Source: Actinomycetota bacterium (GTDB taxonomy: Bacteria; Actinomycetota; Thermoleophilia; Solirubrobacterales; 70-9). Taken from it: a stretch of 64,000 nt of DNA. The first letter of the stretch is position 1; each line of letters opens with the position of its first letter. The position numbers and the translations under genes are program-made. Shown here piece after piece: positions 56,376 to 64,000 of this stretch. Location of the stretch: the NCBI GenBank assembly GCA_018268675.1, contig JAFDWB010000084.1:62001-126000 (forward strand). Reading direction: 5' to 3'. The notes under the pieces are model-generated. The model was not told the origin of the DNA and made no database searches. It worked only from the letters and a program-made list of their open reading frames with translations.

Positions 56376-56953
56376 GGATCTTCCTCGCCGGGGCGAGCGG
56401 GGTGATCGGCGTGCGGCTGACGCCGATGCTGGTCGGCGCGGGACACCAGGTGGCAGGGACGACGCGCTCGGCGGCGAAGGCCGGGCTCCTGCGCGACCTC
56501 GGCGCCGAGCCGGTCGTGGTCGACGTCTACGACGCGGCGGCGCTGCGCGACGCGGTCGTCGCCTTCGCCCCCGACCTGGTCATGCACCAGCTGACCGACC
56601 TGCCCGACGACCCGAGCGAGATCGAAGCGCGGCGGGCCGACAACCGGCGGATGCGCGAAGAGGGGACCGCCAACCTGATCGCCGCCGCGGCGGCCGCCGG
56701 CGCCGGCCGCTTCGTCGCCCAGAGCGTCGCCTGGGTCCCCCTCGGCGGCGCCGCCAGCCGCGAAACCCACGAGTCTCGGGTCCTCGCCTTCGACGGCGTC
56801 GGCGTCGTCCTCCGCTACGGCCAGTTCTACGGCCCCGACACCTACTACGAGCACACGATCCCCGACCCACCGCGGATCGAGATCACGGATGCCGCCCGCC
56901 GCACCGCCCAGCTCCTCAACTCCCCCACCGGCATCATCGAGATCATCGAGTAG
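56372..56953 (+). CDS. NAD(P)-dependent epimerase-like short protein
   Basis: 193 residues from GTG 56372. MRIFLAGASGVIGVRLTPML is an extended-SDR cofactor loop; FVAQSVAWVPLGG supplies a Ser but the usual Tyr-x-x-x-Lys is not visible, and the protein is about 100 residues shorter than typical epimerases. VVLRYGQFYGPDTYYEHTIP matches the atypical NAD(P)H-binding group. Catalysis is doubtful; it may be a binding protein. Coupled to the SpoIID gene. Confidence 0.78.
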   Translation: MRIFLAGASGVIGVRLTPMLVGAGHQVAGTTRSAAKAGLLRDLGAEPVVVDVYDAAALRDAVVAFAPDLVMHQLTDLPDDPSEIEARRADNRRMREEGTANLIAAAAAAGAGRFVAQSVAWVPLGGAASRETHESRVLAFDGVGVVLRYGQFYGPDTYYEHTIPDPPRIEITDAARRTAQLLNSPTGIIEIIE

Positions 56954-56980
56954 GCCCGTGGAGCAGCGCGCCCGTGATGC

Positions 56981-57044
56981 GGGGGCGGGGATGACCCTGA
57001 GCGAACCTCCCGCAGTTCGTGAGCGAAGGGTCATCCCCGCCCCC
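56981..57044. terminator. palindrome between convergent epimerase and ychF genes
   Basis: 18-bp perfect arms (GGGGGCGGGGATGACCCT 56981-56998; 57027-57044) with an inner GCGAAC / GTTCGT inverted repeat. Likely bidirectional terminator or dispersed palindrome; no T-run. Confidence 0.6.
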
Positions 57045-57064
57045 GCCCCGCAACGCCGTCCCTT

Positions 57065-58138
57065 TCAGACGCGAATGGTGATGACGTCCCCGTCGCGGAC
57101 CAGGTAGTCCCGCCCCTCGACCCGCAGCAGCCCTTTGTCCCGCGCCGCCACGTAGCCGCCGCACTCCACCAGCTCGGCCCAGCCGATCGCCTCGGCTTTG
57201 ATGAACGCTTCCATGATCTCCGTGTGGATCGTGCCCGCAGCCTCGAGTGCGGTGGCGCCGCGGTGGAGGGGGCGCGCGACCGCCTCCTTGTCCTCACCCG
57301 CGGTGAAGAACGTGATCAGCTCGAGCAGGTCGTAGGCGGCGCGGACGAGGCGCGCGAGGCCGGAGCCCTCGACCCCGTAGGACTCGCGCATCTCCGCCGC
57401 TTCCTCGGGGTCGAGCTCGGCCAGCTCGCCCTCGATCCGGGCGCTCACCGCGACCGCCCCCGCGTCCACCGACCGGGCGTGCGCGGCGACCCCCTCGGGC
57501 ACCTCGGTCGTCTCCTCGTCGACGTTGGCGACGTAGAGGATCGGCTTCGTGGTCAGCGCGCCGAGGTTGCGGACCGCGTCGGGCGCCGCCTCGGGCACCG
57601 GCACCGAGCGCGCCGGCCGGCCCGCCGCCAGCGCCTCTTTCACGGCCTCCAGCCACTCGCCTTCGGCGATCGCCGCCTTGTCGCCCGCCTTCGCCTGCTT
57701 GCCGACCCGCGGGATGCGGCGCTCGACCTGCTCGTAGTCGGCGAGGATCAGCTCGGTCTCGATCGTCTCGATGTCGGCGATCGGGTCGACGCGCCCGTCG
57801 GGGTGGACGACGCCCGCGTCCTCGTGGCAGCGGACGACGTGGCAGATCGCGTCGGTCTCGCGGATCGAGGCGAGGAACTGGTTGCCGAGCCCCTCCCCTT
57901 CGCTGGCGCCCTTGACCAGGCCGGCGATGTCGTGGAAGTCGATCGTTGCCGGGACGAGCTCCGAGCTTCGCACCGTCTTGGCGACCGCCTCGAGCCGCTC
58001 GTCGGGCACCTGGGCGACGGCGACGTTCGGCTCGATCGTCGTGAACGGGTAGTTGCCGATCTGCGCGCCCCCCGAGGTGAGCGCGTTGAAGAGGGTCGAC
58101 TTGCCCGCGTTCGGCAGTCCGACGATGCCGACCTTCAT
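57065..58138 (-). CDS. ychF: redox-regulated ATPase YchF (Obg family)
   Basis: 357 residues from ATG 58138. Walker A VGIVGLPNAGKSTLFNALTS, switch region NYPFTTIEPNVAVAQVPDER, Walker B-like TIDFHDIAGLVKGASEGEGL, and the C-terminal TGS domain LLELITFFTAGEDKEAVARP to VRDGDVITIRV. The base-specificity motif is altered to ATP preference as in all YchF. Ribosome-associated, universal. It overlaps the upstream PAP2 gene by ATGA. Confidence 0.96.
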   Translation of the reverse strand: MKVGIVGLPNAGKSTLFNALTSGGAQIGNYPFTTIEPNVAVAQVPDERLEAVAKTVRSSELVPATIDFHDIAGLVKGASEGEGLGNQFLASIRETDAICHVVRCHEDAGVVHPDGRVDPIADIETIETELILADYEQVERRIPRVGKQAKAGDKAAIAEGEWLEAVKEALAAGRPARSVPVPEAAPDAVRNLGALTTKPILYVANVDEETTEVPEGVAAHARSVDAGAVAVSARIEGELAELDPEEAAEMRESYGVEGSGLARLVRAAYDLLELITFFTAGEDKEAVARPLHRGATALEAAGTIHTEIMEAFIKAEAIGWAELVECGGYVAARDKGLLRVEGRDYLVRDGDVITIRV

Positions 58139-58707
58139 CGCGGCGCCTCCGCGGTCGGCGCGGGCCCGGGCGACTCCTGCGGGGCGGGCGCTTTCGGCGG
58201 CAGCCGCTCCTCCGGGCGCGGCAGCGGCACCACGAGCCCGACCAGCGTCCCCAGCACCACCCCGGCGGCGACGTCGGAGGGGTAGTGCATCCCCAGGTAG
58301 GGACGCCCGGCGGCGAGCGCGGTGGCGGGGACGAAGGCGAGCGCGGCGCGGCGGTCGACCCGAGTCATCGCGGTGGCGACGGCGAAGGCGGAGGTCGAGT
58401 GCGCGGAGGGGAAGCTGAGCGAGCTCGGCGCCCCGCCCAGCGGCGGCAGGCCCTTCAGCACCGGGCGTGGCCGCCGCGCCACCAGCTTCACCCCGTAGTT
58501 CAGCCCGATCGCCGCCGGACCGAGCGCCGCGCAGGTGGCCCAGGCGGCGCGGCGCGGCCGGTCGGCGGCAGCCAGCGCGGCCCCCGCTACGAGCCATCCC
58601 GCCCCATTGTTCCCCGCCTTGCCGAGCAGCTTGGCGGCGCGCTCGAGCGCAGGCGTGTGCCCGCGGGTCCGCATAAATCGCAGCAGCTTCAGGTCGAGGT
58701 GACGCAT
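58135..58707 (-). CDS. PAP2-family membrane phosphatase
   Basis: 190 residues. Motifs KLVARRPRP, SLSFPSAHSTSAFAVA and GMHYPSDVAAGVVLG are the three PAP2 signatures (PSGH is PSAH here). Several membrane helices surround them. Family members dephosphorylate lipids such as undecaprenyl pyrophosphate or phosphatidic acid at the outer face. The C-terminus is a Pro-rich tail (PKAPAPQESPGPAPTAEAPR). Coupled to ychF by a 4-bp overlap. Confidence 0.88.
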   Translation of the reverse strand: MRHLDLKLLRFMRTRGHTPALERAAKLLGKAGNNGAGWLVAGAALAAADRPRRAAWATCAALGPAAIGLNYGVKLVARRPRPVLKGLPPLGGAPSSLSFPSAHSTSAFAVATAMTRVDRRAALAFVPATALAAGRPYLGMHYPSDVAAGVVLGTLVGLVVPLPRPEERLPPKAPAPQESPGPAPTAEAPR

Positions 58708-58760
58708 CGGCGGCGGAGGATAACCATCAGCCGGGGTCCCGCCCCGCTCACCACCCCCGC

Positions 58761-60416
58761 CTACTTGAATTCGAAGCTCGCCAGGTCCTGGCCGAAGCTC
58801 GGCGTGAAGACGACGTTTTCCAGGTTGATCGCGCTGGAGACGAAGGTCGAGGCGGTGCTCGTCCCGTACGGGGCCATCGGCGCCTGTTCCATGAATTCCT
58901 TGTCGAGCTGCGCGTAGCCCGCTTCCTGCTGGGGCCCGAGCGGTTCTTCGCCGAGTTCGGCGATCTTCTTGCTCAGGGCCGGGTCGGCGAAGCGGCTGAG
59001 GTTGGTGCCGTTGGTCGGCGCGATCGATTCTTCGGCCAAGAGCGGCTGGAAGAAGCCGTTCGGGCTCGGGTATTCGAGGAACCAGTTCGCCCAGCCGGTA
59101 TCGAGTTCCGGGGTGGAGCTGTTGGTGATCACGGTGAAGTAGTTGTCGGGCGAGAGGACCTTCATGTTCACCTTGAAGCCGAGTTCTTCTAGCACCCCGC
59201 CGTAGTAGGTGCCGGCGGCCTTGGAGGGTTCTTCGCTGTCGGTCCAGACGGCGATTTCCTTGGTGCTGGGGTGCGCTTCGGCGATCAGTTCTTTCGCCTT
59301 CTTCAGGTCGTGCGGGTAGAGGTTGATCTTCGCGTAGCCCGGCATCCCCGGCGGCAGGATCTGCTGGCCGGCTTCGAGGCGCCCCGAGTAGATCCGTTCC
59401 AGCGCCGCCGGGTCGATCGCGTAGTTGACCGCCTGGCGAACCTTGACGTCGTCGAACGGCGCCTGCCGCGTGTTCATCCAGAAGAAGTAGTTGCTGAAGG
59501 TGGGCTCGACCCGGAACTGGGTGCCGCCGTATTTGGCGAGGACCGACTGGTAGCGGTCGGGCGGCAGTTCGTTGCCCATCCAGTCGATCTTGCCCGCTTC
59601 GACTTCGTTCACCTCGGTCTGCGGGTTGCGCAGCACCTGGATCTTGATCTTGTCGACGTGGCCGGAGGGCAGCTGCGGCATCAGCCTGCCGTTGTTCTTC
59701 GCCCACTGCGGGTTGCGTTCGTATTCCCAGCCGCGGCCGGGCTGGGAGGAGGTGATGACGTAGGGGCCGGTGGCGGGCGGCGGGTTGGCGGAGAGGTCTT
59801 CGACCGGGGTCTTGGCCGGCAGCAGGGCGACGTAGGGGAGCGCCAGCTCGCTGGTGAAGCTGCCGTCGGGGGCGGTCAGGTGGATCGTGATCTGCCCCGT
59901 CTTGTCGTCGGTTTCGATCCCCGGGATGCCGCCCTTTTTCGTCTTCATGAAATGGGGCGCGCCGACGATCCCTTCGTAGAACGGGGAGCCGCCGGAGTTG
60001 AGGGCGAAGACGCGTTCCAGCGCGTGGGTGAAGTCGCTCGCGACCACCGGTTCGCCGTTCGAGTACCGCAGGCCCTTCCGCAGGGTCAGGGCGTAGGTCT
60101 TGCCGCCGTCACTCACCTTGGGGAGCGCCGTCGCCAGGCCGGGGATCACCTTGCCGCCCGCCTGACCGCTTTCGTGGGCGTAGGTGAGCAGCGGGATGTA
60201 GGTGTCGTAGGTGGCGTTCCAGCCTTCCAGGGTGTGGGACAGGGCCGGGTCGAGATAGTCGGGGAAGGCGGCGTAGGCGCCGATCAGGGTGCCGCCTTCG
60301 TGGCCGCCGGAAGTGCTCGAGGAGGAGCCCGAGGAGCTCCCGCCCCCGCAGGCGACGAGGGTGAGCGCCGCGAGCGCGGCCGCCGCGGCGAGGAGCGTCG
60401 ACTTTCTGAGGTCCAT
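58761..60416 (-). CDS. oligopeptide/dipeptide-type ABC substrate-binding lipoprotein
   Basis: 551 residues. Lipobox LTLVAC followed by a Gly/Ser linker; mature start GGTLIGAYAAFPDYLDPALS. SBP family 5 features: GLATALPKVSDGGKTYALTL, RKGLRYSNGEPVVASDFTHA, VRQAVNYAIDPAALERIYSG and GWANWFLEYPSPNGFFQPLL. It binds peptides or similar ligands outside the membrane. No permease or ATPase genes adjoin, so it is an orphan receptor here. Glu codons are predominantly GAA. Confidence 0.92.
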   Translation of the reverse strand: MDLRKSTLLAAAAALAALTLVACGGGSSSGSSSSTSGGHEGGTLIGAYAAFPDYLDPALSHTLEGWNATYDTYIPLLTYAHESGQAGGKVIPGLATALPKVSDGGKTYALTLRKGLRYSNGEPVVASDFTHALERVFALNSGGSPFYEGIVGAPHFMKTKKGGIPGIETDDKTGQITIHLTAPDGSFTSELALPYVALLPAKTPVEDLSANPPPATGPYVITSSQPGRGWEYERNPQWAKNNGRLMPQLPSGHVDKIKIQVLRNPQTEVNEVEAGKIDWMGNELPPDRYQSVLAKYGGTQFRVEPTFSNYFFWMNTRQAPFDDVKVRQAVNYAIDPAALERIYSGRLEAGQQILPPGMPGYAKINLYPHDLKKAKELIAEAHPSTKEIAVWTDSEEPSKAAGTYYGGVLEELGFKVNMKVLSPDNYFTVITNSSTPELDTGWANWFLEYPSPNGFFQPLLAEESIAPTNGTNLSRFADPALSKKIAELGEEPLGPQQEAGYAQLDKEFMEQAPMAPYGTSTASTFVSSAINLENVVFTPSFGQDLASFEFK

Positions 60417-60449
60417 CTAGGCGCCCTTCGACAGAAGGGGGCGGAACCT

Positions 60450-61124
60450 TTAGCTCTGTGGCGAAGCGCCCGTCGGCTCCTCGCCGAACGCGGTCGCCCC
60501 CGGCGCCGAGCGCGCCGCCTGGGCGGGGCCGAGCCGCTCGCTGATCTCGGCGCGGATCCGTCCCACCAGCTCGACCGTCGCGTGGCAGAGGCGATCGAGG
60601 TCTTCGGCCAGGGTCTGGCGTCCCAGCAGGCTGACGCAGAGCGTCCCTTCGACGTACTCGAAGGCGAACCCCTTCGGCGCCTGTTCGATCAGGAAGATGA
60701 CGAAGGCGGGCGAGAAGAGCTCGTGGAACCAGATGTCGTCGCGCTGCGGTGCCGCGTAGACGCGGTAGCAGCTGTCGAATTCCGCGCTCCCGAGGTCGAT
60801 GCTCTTGTCGCCGCCGATCAGCGCCCGCGCGGCGCGCCCGAGCAGGTGCTCGTCCTCGACCCGGTGGCAGAACATCCAGGGGACGAAGCGCTTGGCCTTC
60901 GGCACGTGGGTGACGGCAATCGTGAAGTGACCCCCGTCGCGATCGATCAGCGCGATCTTCGCTTCCACGTATTTGGAGAGCCAACCGCCCGCCAGCGCGT
61001 CGACCGAGTGCACCTCGCCCTCCGCCAGCAGCGGCGTCGTGCGGGCCAGGTGGACGCCGTCTTCGAGCGTCAACCCGTGCGCGGTCGCCCAGTTGGCCAG
61101 CCCTTCGACGTCCCCGTTGCTCAT
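60450..61124 (-). CDS. conserved hypothetical cytoplasmic protein
   Basis: 224 residues from ATG 61124. No signal peptide or helix. Features include NWATAHGLTLEDGVHLARTT, FVPWMFCHRVEDEHLLGRAA, FDSCYRVYAAPQRDDIWFHE and FAFEYVEGTLCVSLLGRQTL. This reads like a structured alpha/beta domain seen as a lineage-specific protein in this group, but I cannot name a family. GAG dominates its Glu codons, in line with a cytosolic location. It precedes the ABC receptor on the same strand. Confidence 0.6.
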   Translation of the reverse strand: MSNGDVEGLANWATAHGLTLEDGVHLARTTPLLAEGEVHSVDALAGGWLSKYVEAKIALIDRDGGHFTIAVTHVPKAKRFVPWMFCHRVEDEHLLGRAARALIGGDKSIDLGSAEFDSCYRVYAAPQRDDIWFHELFSPAFVIFLIEQAPKGFAFEYVEGTLCVSLLGRQTLAEDLDRLCHATVELVGRIRAEISERLGPAQAARSAPGATAFGEEPTGASPQS

Positions 61125-61155
61125 GTCATCCGTATTTCAGCCGATAATCGCCCCG

Positions 61156-61572
61156 ATGGCGAGCCACACGCCGGTCAGACATGCCGGGCGCGAGATCATG
61201 GCGGTGGTGTGCGCCTCCTCGCGCACCCACTACCACCTGCGCCGCCGCATCCTCGTCATCCTCGGCGCGACCGCCGTCTTCGCCGCGATCTGCACCGTCG
61301 TCGTCTATCTCACCGAGCACGGCGCCTACCACACCCAGATCCACTCCGTCTTCGACGCCTTCCTCTTCTCCACCTCGCAGCTCCTCACCGGCTCCTCGGT
61401 CGCCAACCCGGCCTCGAACCTCGGCAAGGTCCTGGAGCTCGTCTTCGACCTCTGGGCGATCACCGTGGTCGCCTCCCTGGCCGGCTCCTTCGGCGCCTTC
61501 TTCCACGCCCGCGGCAAAGAGCTGAACGAGGAGATGGAGCGCGCCGAGCACGCCCTCCACCGCGAGGCCTGA
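61156..61572 (+). CDS. two-helix ion-channel-like protein with altered filter
   Basis: 138 residues from ATG 61156. A first helix (ILVILGATAVFAAICTVVVY), a pore-helix-like FDAFLFSTSQLLTGSSVANP, and a second helix (LELVFDLWAITVVASLAGSF) match the 2TM pore module of K+ channels, but the TVGYG filter is replaced by LLTGSS. A cytoplasmic charged tail (GKELNEEMERAEHALHR) may oligomerise. It may be a non-selective or non-conducting relative. Confidence 0.6.
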   Translation: MASHTPVRHAGREIMAVVCASSRTHYHLRRRILVILGATAVFAAICTVVVYLTEHGAYHTQIHSVFDAFLFSTSQLLTGSSVANPASNLGKVLELVFDLWAITVVASLAGSFGAFFHARGKELNEEMERAEHALHREA

Positions 61573-61602
61573 CCGACGACGGAACCGGCCTACGATCCGG
61601 AG

Positions 61603-61740
61603 GTGCCCACCGCCCTGGGACAACGGCTCCTGCTGCACCAGCTCTTCGGGCGCGGGGTCCTCGTCTTGGTCGCGATCGTGGTGATCATCCTCCTGATCCG
61701 CTTCGGCCCCGCGATGCTCCGCTGGTGGCGGCAGCGGTAG
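61603..61740 (+). CDS. 45-residue single-pass membrane peptide
   Basis: From GTG 61603 with GGAG immediately upstream. MPTALGQRLLLHQLFGRGVL, then VLVAIVVIILLIRFGP and a basic end AMLRWWRQR. One transmembrane helix, function unknown. It lies 30 bp after the channel-like gene and could be co-transcribed. Confidence 0.5.
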   Translation: MPTALGQRLLLHQLFGRGVLVLVAIVVIILLIRFGPAMLRWWRQR

Positions 61741-61813
61741 CTGGAGGTTGGTTTCGGGGGCCCGGGAAGCCGGCGGCCGGGGCAGCTCGGACGGCCGCCC
61801 GTCCCGCCGACCC

Positions 61814-62116
61814 CTACGCCCGGCGGTCGGCGAAGGCCCCGGCCGCCCCGGCGGCGACCGCGGTGACGGTGAGGACCGCGGGCCAGGCGCCGATCCGTCT
61901 GGCCAGCGGGTGGGAGGCGCCGAAGGCGCCCGCGTAGGTGGCGACGAGGCCGGCCGCCAGGCCGGGGCCGCCGACCATGTTCCAGCGCCGCGCCGCCCTG
62001 GTGCCGCAGATGGCGAGGACGAGCCCGCCGAGCTCCCGCCGGCCGCTGAACCGGGCCACCGCGTAGCCGCCGACGAGGCCCGTCGCGACCATCGCCGAGG
62101 TGGGAGGCGTCGGCAT
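61814..62116 (-). CDS. small membrane protein
   Basis: 100 residues from ATG 62116. Ala/Gly-rich with about three hydrophobic segments (AMVATGLVGGYAVARFSG; GGLVLAICGTRAARRW; WPAVLTVTAVAAGAAGAFAD). Resembles small actinobacterial integral membrane proteins of unknown role. Divergent from the HD-domain gene, 39 bp between starts. Confidence 0.6.
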   Translation of the reverse strand: MPTPPTSAMVATGLVGGYAVARFSGRRELGGLVLAICGTRAARRWNMVGGPGLAAGLVATYAGAFGASHPLARRIGAWPAVLTVTAVAAGAAGAFADRRA

Positions 62117-62155
62117 CTCGCCATCCTCGCAGAACCGGAGCGCTAGCCTGGGCCG

Positions 62156-62758
62156 ATGCCCGCGCCGAGCCGCGACGAAGCCTGGGAGCTCTTCTGCGAG
62201 TGGACCGAGTCCGAGTCCCTGCGCCGGCACGTGCTCGGGGTCGAAGCGGCGATGCGCGCCTACGCCGAGCGCTACGGCGAGGACGAGGAACTGTGGGCGG
62301 CGACCGGCATCCTCCACGACCTCGACTACGAGCGGCACCCGGACCTCGAGACCGGACACCCGCGCGTCGCGATCGCCCTCTTCGAGGAGCGGGGCTACCC
62401 GCCGGAGCTGATCGACGCGGTCGCCGGGCATGCGCCCTACCTCGGGGTGCCGCGCGAGTCGCGGCTGTCGCGGACGCTCTTCGCGGTCGACGAGCTGACC
62501 GGGTTCGTCGCCGCGGTGGCGCTGGTCCGGCCGACCGGGATCGCCGGCATGACCCCCAAGTCGGTGAAGAAGAAGATGAAGCAGCCGAGCTTCGCCGCCG
62601 CGGTCAGCCGGGACGACATGCGGGACGGCGCCGCCGAGCTCGGCGAGGACTTCGACGCCCACCTCGCCTTCGTGATCGCGGCGCTCGAGGCGCGGGCCGC
62701 CGAGCTCGGCCTGACCGGTGAAGGCGCGCCGACCGATGGCGCCGCCGCCGGGGCATAG
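62156..62758 (+). CDS. HD-domain hydrolase
   Basis: 200 residues. LRRHVLGVEAAMRAYAERYG (first His), AATGILHDLDYERHPDLETG (HD pair) and AVAGHAPYLGVPRESRLSRT follow the HD phosphohydrolase metal-site order. VDELTGFVAAVALVRP is typical of the HDIG-like group annotated as metal-dependent phosphohydrolases; the substrate is unknown, possibly nucleotides. The Ala-rich C-terminus (GEGAPTDGAAAGA) is poorly conserved. Confidence 0.85.
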   Translation: MPAPSRDEAWELFCEWTESESLRRHVLGVEAAMRAYAERYGEDEELWAATGILHDLDYERHPDLETGHPRVAIALFEERGYPPELIDAVAGHAPYLGVPRESRLSRTLFAVDELTGFVAAVALVRPTGIAGMTPKSVKKKMKQPSFAAAVSRDDMRDGAAELGEDFDAHLAFVIAALEARAAELGLTGEGAPTDGAAAGA

Positions 62759-62767
62759 GATCACGGC

Positions 62768-63004
62768 GTGGCCCTCTACAACATCACCGTTCGCGCCCAG
62801 TTCACCGAGCGCACGATCGACCAGCTCACCGAGGCCGGCGTCTACTTCATCCAGGGAGCCGTGGACGAGGAAGGCACGAGCCGCCGCCGTCACCACCTGC
62901 GCGTGCAGGCCGACAACTGCGACGACGCGGTGGAACGCGCCCGCAAGGATGTCGAAGACGCGGGCGGCGACGGCACGTTCGTCGACTGCGGCGGCCCCGT
63001 CTAG
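62768..63004 (+). CDS. small hypothetical protein
   Basis: 78 residues from GTG 62768, 9 bp after the HD gene. LYNITVRAQFTERTIDQLTE and CDDAVERARKDVEDAGGDGT suggest a compact alpha/beta fold (strand-helix-strand-helix, ferredoxin-like). No motif identifies a function. Likely co-transcribed with the HD gene. Confidence 0.6.
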   Translation: MALYNITVRAQFTERTIDQLTEAGVYFIQGAVDEEGTSRRRHHLRVQADNCDDAVERARKDVEDAGGDGTFVDCGGPV

Positions 63005-63076
63005 CGCCGCGCAACCCCGCGTGCGTCGCGCCCCGGCTCGGCGCATCGGCTTGACCCGGCGTGGGTTAATAGGTGC

Positions 63077-63655
63077 ATGGCCTTCCGCCGACCCGGTCGC
63101 CGTGCGCTGATCGCCACCCTGACGGTGATCGCCGCGCTGCTGCCGGTCTCCTCGATCGCCGCCGTCTCGGCGCTCGGCGACGCGCCCGCGGGCGGCGGCA
63201 ACAGCGGCGCGGGCCCGGCGATCGTCGGCTTCTCCCCCCACCGGGGGCCGATCGGCGGCGGCACGGTCGTCCACATCAGCGGCGGTGGCTTCATCGACGT
63301 GACCGGAGTCTCCTTCGGCGCCCACAAGGCGCGCTCCTACAAGGTCAGATCGGACAACGTGATCGACGCGGTGGCGCCGCGGGTGCCGCACGGGGGGAAG
63401 GTCCGCATCCACGTCGCGGCCTCGGGCGGGGCCGCGGGCAGCAACGCGTCCTTCGCCTTCGTCGGCTGCCACGTCCCGAGGCTGAAGCACGACCGGGTCG
63501 GCGAGGCGCGCCGCGCGCTCGCCGCGGCCGGCTGTGCGGTCGGCCAGATCAGTCGGGTGCGGGGCGCCCACGGGCCGCTGCGGGTGATCGCGGTCAACCC
63601 ACACCCCGGCACCTGGCTCGAACCAGGCGCGTCGGTGCGCCTGCGCGTGCGCTGA
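63077..63655 (+). CDS. secreted IPT/TIG + PASTA-like protein
   Basis: 192 residues. Signal LIATLTVIAALLPVSSIAAV; an IPT/TIG domain (IVGFSPHRGPIGGGTVVHIS; FGAHKARSYKVRSDNVIDAV); then a PASTA-like half (CHVPRLKHDRVGEARRALAA, GCAVGQISRVR, VNPHPGTWLEPGASVRL). IPT domains bind partner proteins; PASTA binds peptidoglycan stems. Probably a wall-associated protein; no anchor is visible. Confidence 0.8.
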   Translation: MAFRRPGRRALIATLTVIAALLPVSSIAAVSALGDAPAGGGNSGAGPAIVGFSPHRGPIGGGTVVHISGGGFIDVTGVSFGAHKARSYKVRSDNVIDAVAPRVPHGGKVRIHVAASGGAAGSNASFAFVGCHVPRLKHDRVGEARRALAAAGCAVGQISRVRGAHGPLRVIAVNPHPGTWLEPGASVRLRVR

Positions 63656-63808
63656 GCGCGCCCCTCCGTGCGCCGTCCGGCGCCCGAGGAATGGATGAGG
63701 ACCGCTGTTTGGTGCCCGGTGGACCGGGTACGGGGCGTCGGAGGAGAGACCTCGGCCCCTGCCGCGGCGCGGCAGGCGGATGACTCCCGTCAGAAGGAGG
63801 CCTTACCC

Positions 63809-63883
63809 GTGACCATCGTCTGGATCCTCATCGTCATCATCCTCGTCCTGCTCGTGATCGGGCTCGCCCGGCGGGTGCTCTGA
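63809..63883 (+). CDS. 24-residue membrane micro-protein
   Basis: From GTG 63809, 8 bp after AAGGAGG, a near-perfect ribosome-binding site. MTIVWILIVIILVLLVIGLA is a single hydrophobic helix ending RRVL. The next gene starts 5 bp later. The strong site and pairing argue that it is real, a DUF6131-like mini-protein. Confidence 0.6.
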   Translation: MTIVWILIVIILVLLVIGLARRVL

Positions 63884-63888
63884 GCCCG

Positions 63889-64000
63889 ATGACCTTCGCG
63901 GGCAGCCTCTTCCTGATCGCCGTCGGCGCGATCCTGCGGTTCGCCACGCACATCCACCTGGAAGGAATCGACCTGCAGACCGTCGGGGTCATCCTGATGA
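63889..64000 (+). CDS. DUF6458-like small membrane protein (3' truncated by window edge)
   Basis: From ATG 63889: MTFAGSLFLIAVGAILRFAT, then HIHLEGIDLQTVGVILM and on past the window. The pattern SLFLIAVGAIL...GIDLQTVGVILM is characteristic of a small two-helix actinobacterial membrane family (DUF6458 type). Role unknown. It follows the micro-protein and is probably co-transcribed. Confidence 0.7.
   Translation, partial: MTFAGSLFLIAVGAILRFATHIHLEGIDLQTVGVILM

Overview
The window is 64 kb of very GC-rich chromosomal DNA from an actinobacterium. The closest fit is Thermoleophilia/Solirubrobacterales. That is an inference from gene families and style: a sigma/anti-sigma fusion, an AbiEi-DUF559 protein, a split coenzyme-B12 mutase, many short secreted proteins and a c-di-AMP riboswitch before a cell-wall hydrolase. 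I see no rRNA or tRNA gene, CRISPR array, prophage, transposase or integrase. It reads as ordinary housekeeping chromosome, made unusual by a large set of palindromic repeats.

Layout. 0-7.7 kb: end of a PhoU-like (DUF47) gene, a secreted protein, a flavin oxidoreductase plus site-2 protease pair, a TreT-like glycosyltransferase overlapping a GNAT/acyl-CoA-synthetase-like fusion, a DUF779 protein and a NarL-type response regulator. 7.7-12.2 kb: repeat locus 1, aconitase, an SDR. 12.2-17.2 kb: c-di-AMP riboswitch with an NlpC/P60 hydrolase, then a polyamine-type ABC operon (potABCD). 17.3-22.5 kb: a RibD-like reductase, a DUF559 protein, and acyl-CoA carboxylase beta with a B12-mutase large subunit (propionyl/methylmalonyl-CoA type metabolism). 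22.6-30.2 kb: secreted repeat protein, UDP-glucuronate decarboxylase, sigma/anti-sigma fusion with a secreted Ig-like partner, an SOS-boxed Lys/Ala-rich protein and an inositol monophosphatase family protein. 30.4-39.6 kb: RecB-like helicase-nuclease, repeat locus 2, PAC2 protein, trehalose phosphatase, PolX, dolichol-phosphate-mannose-type synthase, thioredoxin, a tiny tautomerase. 39.8-46 kb: acyltransferase, esterase, ileS. 46-53 kb: SDR, FAD/Fe-S hydroxyacid dehydrogenase with a benzoylformate-decarboxylase-like enzyme, fumarase. 53-64 kb: repeat locus 3, aldehyde dehydrogenase, SpoIID protein, YchF, PAP2, a peptide-binding lipoprotein and a run of small membrane or hypothetical genes.

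Functional links. AcnA and FumC are TCA-cycle enzymes; PccB and the mutase feed it with C3/C4 CoA esters. The hydroxyacid dehydrogenase, the decarboxylase and perhaps the aldehyde dehydrogenase could form a 2-hydroxyacid to carboxylate route behind a TetR-like operator. TreT-like and OtsB proteins suggest trehalose metabolism. Envelope genes (NlpC/P60, SpoIID, acyltransferase, esterase, mannosyltransferase, UXS) are scattered through the window.

Most notable. (1) Three ~480-560 bp intergenic copies of a composite repeat carry hairpin modules in fixed order, with compensatory changes in the stems; one module also occurs alone, once inside the ileS reading frame. (2) Glutamate codon choice switches from GAG in cytoplasmic proteins to GAA in exported proteins, even within single genes at the membrane boundary. 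(3) The IleRS has the swapped GxHH signature linked to mupirocin hyper-resistance.
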